Source of the DNA: Bedellia somnulentella
Taxonomy: Eukaryota; Arthropoda; Insecta; Lepidoptera; Bedelliidae
Assembly (NCBI GenBank): GCA_963576735.1
Contig: OY755184.1
Location: 186,001 to 250,000, forward strand
Length of the DNA: 64,000 bases
Reading direction: 5' to 3'
Shown here: piece after piece, positions 10,055-21,258 of the stretch
How the letters are laid out: each line of letters begins with the position of its first letter
How positions within the stretch are numbered: the first letter of the stretch is position 1
Position numbers and translations under genes: made by a program
The notes under the pieces: generated by a model
What the model was told of the DNA's origin: nothing
The model's database searches: none
Seen by the model: only the letters and a program-made list of their open reading frames with translations

Positions 10055-11999
10055 AACACCATGACATGGAAAGATCAAACCGCTTCATCGGGCGATGAAA
10101 TATGTAATCTATTTGCGACTTATTTCCATTCAACATTCTGTGATACTCCTTACTTTTCAGACAACCAGGCCCCTTTTACTGATTCTTCAAACTGCACCAT
10201 AAACACAATTGAAATAAACTGTTCAGAAATAGAAAAGCTATTAAAATGTTTAGATCTTAAAAAAGCTGGGGGGCCCGACATGATACACCCGCTTTACATA
10301 GTTAATTGCGCTAAAGAATTAGTTATACCATTAAGTTTATTATTTAAAAAATCTATTGCTGAGGGCTGCTTCCCATCCGTATGGAAATCTGCTTTTATTA
10401 CCCCCATACACAAATCTGGCGATAAAACGAAGATAGACCACTACAGACCCATATCTAAGCTGTGTCTTTTCGCTAAGGTATTCGAAAGGGTTGTTTATAA
10501 TCAAGTGTATGCGGCACTAGAGACATCGTTTGGTCCTGAACAGCATGGTTTCTTGCGACGACGATCTACAGTATCAAATCTCATTGTAACAAATGATTTA
10601 CTAACTAGCTATATGGAGCTCGGTACCCAGGTAGATTGTATATATACCGACTATAAAAAATGTTTCGACCGCATAGTACATGCTGTTCTTGGAATTAAAC
10701 TGGAGGCCGCGGGTATACACGGTGATCTACTCCGCTGGTTCTTATCCTATATACAAAATCGCTCTCAAGCAGTAGTACTATTAGGATATAAATCGCCATG
10801 GTTACCAATACCATCCGGTGTCCCCCAGGGATCATTACTGGGGCCACTTCTCTTTGTTATCTTTATCCATGACATACAAAAGTGTTTTCAAAATTCTAAA
10901 ATTCTTCTTTATGCGGATGATATGAAAATAATAAAAAGTATTCATAACTCTGCTGACGTGGAGAGCCTTCAGAGTGATTTGAACAACTTTGAGTCATATT
11001 GTGAGACGAATAAATTAGAACTTAACGTTAGTAAGTGTTTCGTTTTGTCTTATTCGCGTAAAAAAACACTTACTGATAGTAATTACTTTTTAAAGGGCTC
11101 TTTATTAACAAAATTTAACGAATCAAGGGATTTAGGGGTAATACACGATCACAAATTATTATTTGACACACACATTGACAACATTGTGAAAAAAGCTTAT
11201 AAGGCTCTTGGATTTGTAATTCGATGTGCTAGTGTATTCAACAGACTGAAAACCATAAAGATTTTATATTGCTCTTTCGTAAGGCCGATTCTCGAATACG
11301 CATCTGAAGTCTGGAATCCGCAATATGATATTTATAAGAACCGAATTGAGGGAATCCAAAAACGGTTTTTAAAGTTTCTAGATTTCAAGGCACATACTAG
11401 AACTCCGGATTATACCAGTAGATGCAAGCGATATCACTTCTTGCCACTGTCGAAAAGACGAGATATTGCTGACATCTGTTACATTACAAAGCTATTAAAT
11501 GGAGCGGTTGACTGTCCTGAACTAACTTCCAGGATCAACATTAATGTTCCAGCCAGGACGCAAAGAAGGCATGCACCACTGGCAGTTCCTCGATTCAAAA
11601 CTAATTACCGTAAAAATTCTTTCATCGTTAGGGCATCCAAAATTATTAACGATAATAATATAGATATTTTTGATAGCACGGTGACATCTATAAAGTCAAG
11701 TTTGACCCGGCAGTACTTTGACGACAACCAGTAGCAGGCACCTTGTTAATGTTTAAATATTGTTTGTAATGTGATACATTTATATTTCATTTAAGAAAAA
11801 AAAAAAAAAAAAGTTCTCTGCAGTATAATCAAATTAATTATTACAAAGTAAACATAACCTGTTTTTTCCTATATAGCAAGATATTATGTGTGAAGACTTG
11901 TAAATGGCTAAAAGATAATTAATTTAAGTTTGTATCAAAAAGTTTTAATGCTGTAAATCTTCCGAATAAAATAAAATAAAATAAATAAATAAATAAATG
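10055..11999 (+). mobile_element. Jockey/CR1-like LINE inserted in Dong, 5'-truncated
   Basis: A plus-strand LINE copy lies antisense within the Dong ORF. It starts at about 10055, so the endonuclease part is lost, and ends at an (AAATA)n/(AATA)n tail (11968-11999). A degenerate 9-bp TSD is visible: AGTTTCCCA (10046-10054) against AGTGACCCC (12000-12008), six of nine matching. The 3' UTR (11735-11967) includes an A18 run. Confidence 0.82.
10061..11734 (+). CDS. Reverse transcriptase of the inserted LINE (N-truncated ORF2)
   Basis: 557 open codons with no internal stop. RT motifs in order: YRPISKL (128-134), a DYKKCFDR variant of the usual DxxKAFD motif (197-204), GVPQGSLLGPLLF (253-265), catalytic YADD (284-287), then the thumb and a C-terminal domain ending near the family's usual end. 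The APE endonuclease expected upstream is absent because the insertion is truncated, and the first codons may derive from the junction. It resembles Jockey/CR1-group LINEs; finer placement needs a tree. Ongoing activity of the family is plausible because the frame is intact. Confidence 0.85.
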   Translation: MTWKDQTASSGDEICNLFATYFHSTFCDTPYFSDNQAPFTDSSNCTINTIEINCSEIEKLLKCLDLKKAGGPDMIHPLYIVNCAKELVIPLSLLFKKSIAEGCFPSVWKSAFITPIHKSGDKTKIDHYRPISKLCLFAKVFERVVYNQVYAALETSFGPEQHGFLRRRSTVSNLIVTNDLLTSYMELGTQVDCIYTDYKKCFDRIVHAVLGIKLEAAGIHGDLLRWFLSYIQNRSQAVVLLGYKSPWLPIPSGVPQGSLLGPLLFVIFIHDIQKCFQNSKILLYADDMKIIKSIHNSADVESLQSDLNNFESYCETNKLELNVSKCFVLSYSRKKTLTDSNYFLKGSLLTKFNESRDLGVIHDHKLLFDTHIDNIVKKAYKALGFVIRCASVFNRLKTIKILYCSFVRPILEYASEVWNPQYDIYKNRIEGIQKRFLKFLDFKAHTRTPDYTSRCKRYHFLPLSKRRDIADICYITKLLNGAVDCPELTSRININVPARTQRRHAPLAVPRFKTNYRKNSFIVRASKIINDNNIDIFDSTVTSIKSSLTRQYFDDNQ

Positions 12000-13544
12000 A
12001 GTGACCCCAGTAGTTAAGAAGTTCGGGAGCGTCCTACTCTCGAGGGCGCTTTGGAACTGACGGGCGAGAGTAGCGTGACAGCGCGTGAACCCCTTCAACC
12101 AGTAATGGTGCAATCCGTCCGGCCCCGGACTTTTCCAGTTCGGAGCCTTACGGATCGCAGCCACCACATCCTCCTCGGATATGTTGACGGGGTTCATGGG
12201 CGCTATGGGCTCGCACGCTCCCTCGACCGCCTCGAACCATCGGCCCTCTTCGTGATCAACAGGCAGCGACCAAAGCCCACGCCAAAAGGCAACTACGTCG
12301 GCTTTTTCCGGTCGCTGACCCGTCGAAACCACATCGGGACGCTCCAAAGTTCTGTATAACTTCTTCTGGTCACTCATGAAGAGACGATTCTGTTGGTACC
12401 TCTTTACCCTTTCAGAATATCGCCTAATTCGCTTACCCCAAGCAGCGATCTTCTGCTTCAGATCATCGATGCGCTCCACCAGTCTACAGGCAAACTCCGG
12501 TGAGTTGTCAATGACATTCTCACCAGGGAATGCCTCCCTGACGAAGCGCACCACCCTCGGCCTATTGTTGCCTGATCTGAAGCTGGTCAGTTTGCCGATG
12601 AGGACCCTGGCCCTTGTGATACGGCTTTCAATCCGCCTCATCCAGGCTGGTCTAGTTCTAGTCCTGGGACTAGTACTGCCAGCCTGGCGGGAGCCACCAG
12701 CTCTTGTTGGCGGCATCCTGACGCCGACAAATTGACAAACTGTCATTGCGGCGCCAAAGAGAATTGAATCCGTATCCCAAAGGTCCATGCTGCTCTCTAA
12801 AAATGAGGGCAGCATGTTATTGACGGCCTCAACGACATCCCGAACCTTGATGCTGAGAGGAACTCGGGGCAGCCTTGGCCTCCTTTCGAGAGGCACTTGG
12901 CGATATTCCAGGATCGTCTCTTCGAGTGCGCTCCTCACCAAATCCAAATCCAGGGAGACTGTTCCCCAATCGCTTTCCGCACCACCCACATCCGGCAGGT
13001 TAGCAATTGGCTCCCTCCGTACTTCCCGTTCAGGGACTGGAGGGAGAACCTGCAAAGGTGGCTCTTCGTCTAGCGGGGGAACAGCCTCGCGTCGCAATTG
13101 TTCGAGTTCGGTAGTGCTAAAAAGTTCTGAGCGCTGTATGTACCGAACTCGATCCGCCAGGTTTTGTTCTGTGACGGTCAAATTGGGCTCCAGCCGCAGA
13201 AATTCGCGGTACATTGCTGCCCGATAACCCGTCCGTCCAGTTCTTGAACCCGAGGCCCTAAGATAGGCCCGCATGGCATTTCTATTCATATCGACCGTCC
13301 ATGCCATGCGGCGCCTTGTTCCACCAGCGGCGGGCACCGATTGCTGGGACTGAGTTGCCTCAGTCCCAACCGATGCCAAGCCATCTGGTGGCTGAGGTGA
13401 TCGCGCAGATCTACCAGGTGGTCGGGCCGGTCTGCGGCGGCTGGGGGACCGCATGCTGCCACGTCCAGCCCCAGCTCCAGACGCGCCCCAGCGATAGCCC
13501 CTGGGAAGCGGCCCTATTCGCTCATCGTTTCTATTCTCTGCCAT
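12000..13544 (-). CDS. Dong/R4 ORF, N-terminal half (interrupted)
   Basis: Encodes about 515 residues from an ATG at 13544. The first ~90 residues are Arg/Ser/Pro/Gly-rich and likely bind nucleic acid. A conserved R4-type central region follows, then the start of the reverse-transcriptase domain (KSPGPDGLHHYW near residue 470). The element frame ends at about 12000 with FLTTGVT; the codons after it, down to the stop at 11919, belong to the inserted LINE's tail read antisense. The missing RT core and endonuclease lie in the other half (10051-7991), in a compatible frame. It is not functional as it stands. Confidence 0.85.
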
Positions 13545-13753
13545 TTTACGATGAGCGAAGATTCACCCGGGGTTTCACTCACTTGCCCCGGGGAGACCGT
13601 TATTGCTCTATTTTGCGCTGAGACCAGTTTGTAGACACGGTCAACACCTACAAACTCAAGCGCTGACTATTTGCATTGCTGGAATGGCAAGCTGGTAAAA
13701 ATGTCATCCTGCCATTCCAACAATGGGCGGTGGGGTCGTCACATCCCTACGCC

Positions 13754-13776
13754 TTAATTATTATTATTATTAAATA
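13754..13776 (+). repeat. (TTA)n tract flanking Dong
   Basis: TTAATTATTATTATTATTAA, the far side of the Dong target tract whose near side is at 7877-7887. Confidence 0.75.
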
Positions 13777-16344
13777 TTTAAACTATTATAGAAAACCATT
13801 TTCAGTGGTCATTTCTTTCGACATAATTTTCCCTCTCAAGTTTTAGTACTTGTTAGAATCTCTGGCTACTCGTTGTAAGGTTGTGATCGTCATTATTGGT
13901 AGGTATAATGGCATTCATTTTTAAACATAAATGAAAAATAGCATCTTCGTGTTTTACCATTCTAGTTGCATCCATCCGCTGCCTTAAAGTATTCGAACCA
14001 CATTCTTTCAAACCGCATTATTCATAAATTACTTTATTTCTTAGGTGCTTCTTTAAAGAAAAGGCATTTGTATAATTTTCTAAGAAAACTTGTCTCTTGC
14101 TACCGCTTTCAGGCAACTGTCCTTAATACTGCATTTTTCACATTTACGTAAAATACTTAAGTACCTTGATAGCACTATAAAATTTGTGATAATATTTATG
14201 GCATAAAGAAGATAATTACGAAAAGCATGTGTTAAGATGGAATCCGAGATAGTGTAGCAAACTAAAACCAATACAAAAAATAAAAAAATATATACAAGTA
14301 GATAATTTTAAATAGTTTGTTTAATTAATAGCAATGAGTGCTAAGCCTGATGTGATCTATGAAGATATAACTTATTCTAAGAAGGGAGCAAGAAAAAGTC
14401 TTTTATGCAGCTTATTTTCACATATTACTACTTAATAATATAAACCTGCAGTAATTATATTACATCACACTTAAGATTACTTATAAGTAAAGCAGTAAAT
14501 AAAGAGCACACGAATGTCGCCAACCAAACGCAGTGTCGCAACGAGAGCTCATACCGCGGTGCGGTGGCGGCCACGCGGGGAACCGCAGAGCCTCCTACCA
14601 CCGCCGCAGCCTGTAACCGCATACATTAGAGCCTTGCCCAATATATTGGCACAATCATTGTCTACTTATTTATAACAGACTAATGTGGTTCTCACGCATG
14701 TTTGCAAAACTGAAACCACTTTACATATTTAGTTGCGAACCATTACCGCGGCTCTGATAAACAAGCGACTTTTTGCCTTTCTATAACCAGAATAAATTCT
14801 TTATGTCCGCTCTTTTTACTAATACCATGTATGCTAAAATTATTTTGTATTCCTCATTAGCTTTTACAATAGACAACACATTTGGTAATTTAAGTAGTTC
14901 TCGTTGCAACATAATATTTTCAAACCTAAAATAACTCTATCTTTTCTGTGAAATCTAATGCGATGCTGAAATAACAAAATATACAAGTGATTTGAACAAT
15001 TACTATCTAACTCGAAAGATCTACATTTTGTAAGTTTGATTATATGATATAGGACATACTTATTAAGAAATCCAACGTTTTGATAAACAACGATACATTT
15101 CCATAAGTGTGCTTTTTGTAACGAAGGTTGTAGACCACCGGAGCCTCAATTTAAAAGACTATTTCTGAACGGTGTGGAAGAAAATTATCTCCGTCGCAGA
15201 TTTTATCAGTTGAGCGACACTTAATTTTGTACTCAATCATATAACTTGCTGCTTGCAATTGTATGCAAAGATACGCTCATAAGCCATCTCATCCGAATGC
15301 ATTTAATTGCAACGGAGTGAGCGAGACAGGTAGACTGGCGTGGATTTTCAGAGCGTGTAATGTAAATGTGTTTTTGATTCGTCCGCACTGAATATTATTT
15401 AGAGATTATTGCGACAATAATGTGACAAGATCTTGTGAACTTAGATGGAGAGGTTGGCAACATGATTTCGTAATGTTCATGGTATGGAGCCTGCGGCATG
15501 ATGGTAACACTCCATGGAGGTTATATTTATTTGAATAGAGGACTTGCTCTTATTTTGACAGCATATTCGAGATAAATAGCTGTAACCCCGCTTCTTTTGA
15601 TTTTGTGTAAGACATTGCACTCTAAGTGCGTTACATGATCAAAGTAAAGTGGCACCTGCGTAGTTAAATGAAATAAACGGAACAACAGACGTAACAGATG
15701 GAGTTATTTATTTTTAAATCTGCGTTAAAACAACAATAGTGGGTCCGCTGTAGTCTATGGTAGCACTCGTGCGTCCACAACGTGGATAGCAGCGCTGACA
15801 ATTATCTTTCAGCAGAAACGCGCTTTCTTACTTTTGTAACGATACGGCGAGAGAAGATATAGAGCAAAGTGAATGACAATATTAGTATAGGACGGCCACA
15901 TTGCCAATTTCTTGGCTGAATACAGAAAGTTTTATAAAAGGCCAAATAATAAATTGCGATGAAAAAACCACACATACGAAACGATTGATAAAGCCAACGT
16001 GATTTTCAGGAGTGTACATATTTCCTCTACCTACATCTATACATTAATGGCGAGAAAAGAAGTAATTAAGTAAAAAAATCACATAAATGTTTTTATTTAT
16101 AGATGGTGATAAAGTATTATTTTAGGATTTGGGATCGTCTCTGCAACAAAGTTTTTATGTTCAAATATTGTATGGCGGTTATCATGTTCTTCTCAGTTAC
16201 TTCATAAGAAATTTTAGCTACCAGAGTCTGCGTACTAAATACCGATGATTATTAGCTAGCTTAACACTAAGCTAAATTTGCTAGATCTAGCACTAAACGA
16301 GCTGATTTGTCGGCACTAGTGGAAAGTGAAAACCTGCTTTCGTA
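13777..16344. other. AT-rich intron, no gene seen
   Basis: Contains a GC-rich islet at 14515-14640 and a possible dispersed-repeat patch at about 15725-15880 (AGCAGAAACGCGCTTTC and ACGATACGGCGAGAGAAGAT, motifs I associate with moth repeats). No SINE-A or SINE-B copy and no credible exon, which makes it one of the quieter intervals in the intron. Confidence 0.4.
14515..14640. other. GC-rich islet, unassigned
   Basis: CpG-rich patch (GCGGTGCGGTGGCGGCCACG and flanks) in otherwise AT-rich intron. No frame or repeat is recognised; it could be regulatory. Confidence 0.25.
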
Positions 16345-16440
16345 GCAAGAATGTTTTGTGCTGTGTGCTTTACCTGGGAATCGAACCTGCAATATTATGA
16401 TATTACGTCAGAAGTAGTCAGAGTGCTTCTTGTTTTGCCA
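16345..16440 (-). repeat. tRNA-like B box, probable SINE remnant
   Basis: The minus strand has GCAGGTTCGATTCCCAGG, a perfect RNA polymerase III B box (GGTTCGATTCC), near 16390-16373. No clean A box, cloverleaf or tail is recognisable, so it is called a remnant rather than a tRNA gene. Confidence 0.35.
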
Positions 16441-16751
16441 TATACATATATTGGGACATTTTATTGAGGACAGACACACATTATGTCAGACATTTTTTCC
16501 CAAGTTAATTTGTAGACAGGCACTTAAAGTCATTAGTAAAGAATGTCTGTATGTCTGTTGCACTTTAGTCATAGCCGTTTTAATAAAGGAGTCAGTAGAT
16601 ACACTACGTTGATTTATGTGCTTGAGAGTATATTTGAATTTAATAGATAAAAATCTTATACAGACTATAACTGTACACAATACAAACACTTAAAAAAGCC
16701 AATAATGAAAAAAGGCACGGATAAACATGTTATCACTGATTTATATTTGGA

Positions 16752-16828
16752 TGAGGAATTTCATACTCTGAAGCTTTGGCTACCCCTTTTAGGGATTTAT
16801 AGCCGTGAGGATATGTATGTATGGGAAC
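16752..16828 (+). repeat. SINE-A copy, 5'-truncated
   Basis: Only the last ~75 bases remain: AAGCTTTGGCTACCCCTTTT, TATAGCCGTGAG and the TATG tail. Confidence 0.75.
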
Positions 16829-17057
16829 TGAGTGCATCTATGCAATATCAAGTATTCTATCTATTATCTTAAAAAGAAAAAAATAAACATTGATTCGTAT
16901 CTGCTTCTACACATTTCGCTCTTTCCGATCTTCATCTGTGAATGTTATGTGATGAAAATTAAAAAAAATAATACATTGAGCAAATTTAGCAGAAAGAAAA
17001 TCATGGGTAACAATGACATATGCATCGATCAAATATCTTCTGTTATCGATCATGAAC

Positions 17058-17292
17058 ATACATACATATTACTCATGGCTATAGATCCTGAAATGGGGTA
17101 AACACAGCTTCAGTACTAGAAATTCCTCATCAACTATATAAGTCATAATATCCAAGTTAAGTAAAGAAAAGAGTATAAAATCAAGAATCAAATCTCCAAA
17201 AATCACTCAAAAAGCAGTGATATTCTTTATCACTTTGTACGACACCCCGGAAAGCAATGGGTGAGTGCTTTTCTAAACTGAAATTTCGCAGC
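17058..17292 (-). repeat. SINE-A copy, diverged
   Basis: Tail CATACATACATA, then ACTCATGGCTATAGATCC, AATTCCTCATCAAC, AATCACTCAAAAAGC and GACACCCCGG in the expected order. Several substitutions and small indels. Confidence 0.65.
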
Positions 17293-19619
17293 TAATAAAC
17301 ATCATTGATAGATAAAATGAATTCTAATTACATAAACCAAGGAATCAATTCAAATACTATTAGAAAGGTATATCAAGACTATTCGTAATAAAATACACCA
17401 TAATAAATTGTTACCCATTATTTATAATAGTTAATTTCGTAACTGGAAGTCGGCAGCCAAAGATGGATAATTTGATTGTTATTCATTCACTGTGAAATGG
17501 CATCGCATTATCATCGTAACAGTGCGCCGGCGCATTCCGTGTACTGCTACCAATATTTGTGGAAAACTTAGATGAAGCTTGTTTTACACAATACCTTTTT
17601 TAATTAGTTCAGATACTAAGCAATTCCAGTTGTAAAACTTTGACTTGAATCATTGAAAATTTTAATTGTAGCGAACTTTGTAACACCTCAATATTTTAGC
17701 GACTTCGTATTGTTTTTTGTGTGTAATGGTTTATGTAATAAGGATTTAAGTCTTATACCATCTTAACGTTCTGCTAAGTAAGCAGTACTTCTTCTCCTTA
17801 AAGTGCCGCTCCATCACTGGAGGTTGGCAATCAGCTCTTTGCAACGCTCTCTGTTCATGCATGTTCTATTAAGCAGTACTATTCGGACATTAAATACCTG
17901 ATAATTAAAGTTAAACAACAATTAATTTTTTTTCGTCAATTATAGTAATATCGGGTTTATTAAACTGATGTAATATTGTCTCCTAGTTGCCATAACATAA
18001 AAAAGTAGTGAGTAATTAAATGGACTTAGCTCTATTTCTCTAGTTACAAATTTATCAAATATAGCTCTAAGACTTATGGAGTATCTATCCCTAATCTACT
18101 AATGGGAATATCAAAGATTAAACACTTTTAATGTTTTTCCCAAGCGTTCCCGCAGTGTGGTCACCCTGGTGTGGTCTACTGCTCCAGATACGGCCGAACG
18201 CGTCCCCCGCCCGCCGCTCCTCACCGCCCCCCGCTCGCAGTGTGAGGAATTCCTCGCGGACCTACCTCACTCTCATCTACCATTTAACGTCACGGGCCTT
18301 CTGAGAACCGCCTGGCTTGTACTTCAAACTTGTATTTATGTTTATGATACTCGAACTTATATGTAGTAATGATAAAATCCACAAAAATGTGAATGTGAAA
18401 ATTTTAATGTTTGTTGTTTATTCTTTTCACTGTCAGGAGGCGAAAGGATATAGTATGTTTGAACACTTATAGTGCAAAATTTTCCATTACAAATAGATTC
18501 TTTATATTTTAAGGACCATACTTATATAATAAAATTAATAGATTATTAGTATTATATAACTTAAACAACTTTGAATGCAAGAAAAAACTTCAATCGTGGC
18601 TATTAAATCTTACATACACGGAATCAGAGGAATTGCTTAATATAATAAGTTAATATAAGATGTTTTTATTTTTTTATCATAATAATACAATTAGTTAGAT
18701 ACAATTGATTCTGATAATAATTTATACACTACTTACCAATACCATTATATGAAAACTGACAGTTTAAGCCTTTTTTGTTTATTGTTGCCTGAAATACAGG
18801 TAAATTACCTAGCTCAGGAACAGGAAAATGTTATATTTTGTACTTTAAATAACTAACTAGGTTAAGACGAATATTATGTACTTTTGAAAACTGATTTTTT
18901 TTTATTATTATTTTATTATTAACTTTGATTTCTACAGATCTTTGAATGATACATTTGTTACATAAAGGAAGACATTTAATATAATATAATTTCTAAAGAA
19001 AAGCTTTGTTGTAAATATCACCGAATTTGCTCATTTATTATTATTCGAACGATTATGTATGGGAGTGAGGAAGGAATAGATTGGGAGTGGCAAATCATAC
19101 TCAGAGAACACACACGATATAGTGCATCCATCAAGGTAAAATTATGTGATTCAAATATTCTGTCTACCCACCGGGTGCTTAAGATTTCCTATTTGTATTA
19201 AACACTATTGTAACCCTGACCTCCGGCAAGAGTCGTGAACTGACCGACCTTACACACACTTTACCCACCTGTCATAATCCATTGCGTCTAGATTGTTGGA
19301 GTAAGCCACAATCACGATTTAGTGCATCGTGCCAGAATATGAGGTGATCAGGCATTATAAAGCTACAATTCAGACTTAGAAAGCACGCTGTGATTTTAGA
19401 GGTCATTTACACGTTTAATAATACAGGTTCCACGACTTCAACAAGAACCATAAAAGCAGATTTGCGATTCTTATCCGCAAAGTTAATGCCAAAATATTTT
19501 CATTTATAAAAAATATGGTGTCACTTGGTTACCTGATAAAATCAAACTTCATATTTCACTAACTTGTTAAAAATATAGGTTTTAATTTATATCAAGCCCT
19601 ATACTAAAAACACAGTTAA
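17293..19619. other. AT-rich intron with one GC-rich islet
   Basis: The islet at 18135-18320 has up to 60-70% GC and contains an open plus-strand frame with no recognisable domain. The candidate exon at 18737-18788 lies here. The rest shows no repeat or RNA gene that I recognise. Confidence 0.4.
18737..18788 (-). other. Possible cryptic or alternative exon in the long intron
   Basis: A 52-base block on the minus strand lies between an acceptor (ACCTGTATTTCAG) and a strong donor (ATTG|GTAAGTAG). In phase 0 it is open (ATINKKGLNCQFSYNGI plus one base), so it has the same entry and exit phases as exon 2 (0 in, 1 out). It could be a mutually exclusive alternative exon or a chance exon-like sequence. 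It does not encode a hydrophobic segment, which argues against a simple swap for exon 2. Confidence 0.2.
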
Positions 19620-21258
19620 AGTAAAGTAAGTAAAAGACATTTATTTGGCAAATTAACACACATACACACAAACGTAAACAGAATGACACATAATAGAAAA
19701 CACATTGAAAACACAAAGATAAAAAAAAAATATAGTAAAAACATTAATTAACATTGCCAAAAGGGTGTCGTCTCAGCATGTGTGCCTGGAACGGGACACA
19801 GACCGTTCCGAGACACGCTGGTTTTCAGCCGACACCGCCTAATTAAAACAAAACAAAAATATAATATAACAAGATAAAACAAACCTACACATTTTTATTT
19901 TATAACTAACAACGTTTCAAATACTAACAAAATTTCAATAACTAACAATAAAATAAAAAAACACTCATTATATTGTAAGTACATACCAATTAATAAATAA
20001 AGTAAAAATTATAAAAATAGATATATAGGTAATATGATATAATACATATAACATTCTATAGGAGTAATTTATAATTCAATAAATGATCAGGCAAATTTTA
20101 GTAGATAAATATCGCGTACAAAGGCTAGAAGAGTTATCATAATATTTATATATGCGACAGTAAATTATAATTTAAATGTAGAACATAGATTTTTTAACGT
20201 TATATTTGAACGACGCAGTAGAGGTAAGATCTTTTAGCGGTGGAGGTAAGTCGTTCCAGCATTTCGAAGCCGCGTATCTAAAGCTTCCTCGGAAGGCCGT
20301 GGTTCGATGTTTAGGAGTTACCAATAGATGTGAGTGACCGCGCGTATGGTATTGTGACACTGTCCGAGACCATATCAGTTTCTCAAATAAGTATTTGGGG
20401 ATCTGGGTTTTTATAACACCGAAAAGAAGCGTAGATAGATGTAGCTTTCTTCTTGCTTCGAGATTTAACATCTTATTAGTGTGCAGGTAAGGCGTAACAT
20501 GGGTTCTAGGTGGTATTTCGAAACAATATCGCGCACAAGCGTTCTGAACTCGTTGTAATAATTTCCGCGAGCGAGACAGTAGGCATGGACCATATACCAC
20601 ATCACCGTAGTTGAGTTTGCTGAGTATGAGGGATTCACAAAGTCTTATTCGAATTTCAGTTTTTAGGTACGGTCGTATTTTGTATAACACTTTGAGCCTA
20701 TAAAAACAACCTTTCACAGTGTTAATGACGTGATTTTCAAACGTTAAGCCTGAATCGAACAACAAACCTAAACTTCGAGCCTCATGAACTTTTTCTATTT
20801 GTGTGTTGCCAATTTTAACCACAAAGTTCTGTTCTTCCATCTCACGCTGTTGATGCTTACTTCCTATAACCATGTATTTAGTTTTTAAAGGCTTAAGCAC
20901 TAGTGAATTTTGCATAGACCATTCTTCGATATTTTTAAGATCTTGGTTTAGATCATGTATGACTTTTACTGCTCGGCTCGGAGTCAAAGATATATACAAC
21001 TGCAAGTCGTCAGCAAAAATTTGGTATTTGCAATTTTTTATACATTTGATGATGTCAGCAGTGTAGAGAATAAAAAGTACGGGAGCCAGGTTCGATCCTT
21101 GCGGGGCGCCTCTCGTAACTAGACGGTTCTCTGAATATTTTATCTCTCCACTTTGCCTATGGAGCTCCACTATTTGGGATCTCGATTGCAAATAACTATC
21201 AAACCATTTAATTGTGTCAGAACTGAATCCATAATAGGCTAGTTTAGATAGTATTAGG
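19620..21258 (-). mobile_element. Jockey/CR1-like LINE, 5'-truncated
   Basis: Minus-strand LINE: RT C-terminal half (21250-20172) followed by a 3' UTR of about 550 bases ending near 19620 with CCAAATAAATGTCTTTTAC and a TTTAC-type tail. The 5' end is lost inside the RT domain. The UTR includes a short inverted repeat (GTGTCGTCTCAG region, about 19765-19840). Confidence 0.75.
20172..21249 (-). pseudogene. LINE reverse transcriptase, C-terminal half
   Basis: Open from about 21249 (AYYGFSSDTIKWFDSYLQSR, upstream of the first Met at 21191) to a stop at 20172. It carries GAPQGSNLAPVLF, the catalytic FADDLQLY, the downstream SLGLLFDSGLTFENHV block and the C-terminal RTTAFRGSFRYAASKCWNDLP box common to Jockey/CR1-group ORF2 proteins. 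The finger motifs and endonuclease are missing by truncation, so it is a dead copy despite a clean frame. Confidence 0.82.

Larger units (their letters stand above)
7888..13753 (-). mobile_element. Dong/R4-clade LINE, near full length, split by another LINE
   Basis: A minus-strand non-LTR element of about 3.9 kb (excluding a 1.9-kb insert at 10055-11999). (TTA)n lies on both sides, the target described for Dong elements. It has a 5' leader (about 13545-13753), one long ORF now in two open halves, and a short 3' UTR (7888-7990). The C-terminal CCHC knuckle plus restriction-like endonuclease, with no APE endonuclease, places it in the R2/R4 group rather than with the other LINEs here. The element looks young: apart from the insertion, no stop or frameshift is visible. 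Confidence 0.85.

Noticed and set aside
11919..13544. Treating the two Dong ORF halves as two separate genes
   Set aside because: Their sequences continue each other across an inserted LINE; they are one broken ORF.
12051..13621. Plus-strand frames of 102-146 codons
   Set aside because: Antisense shadows of the GC-rich N-terminal half of Dong.
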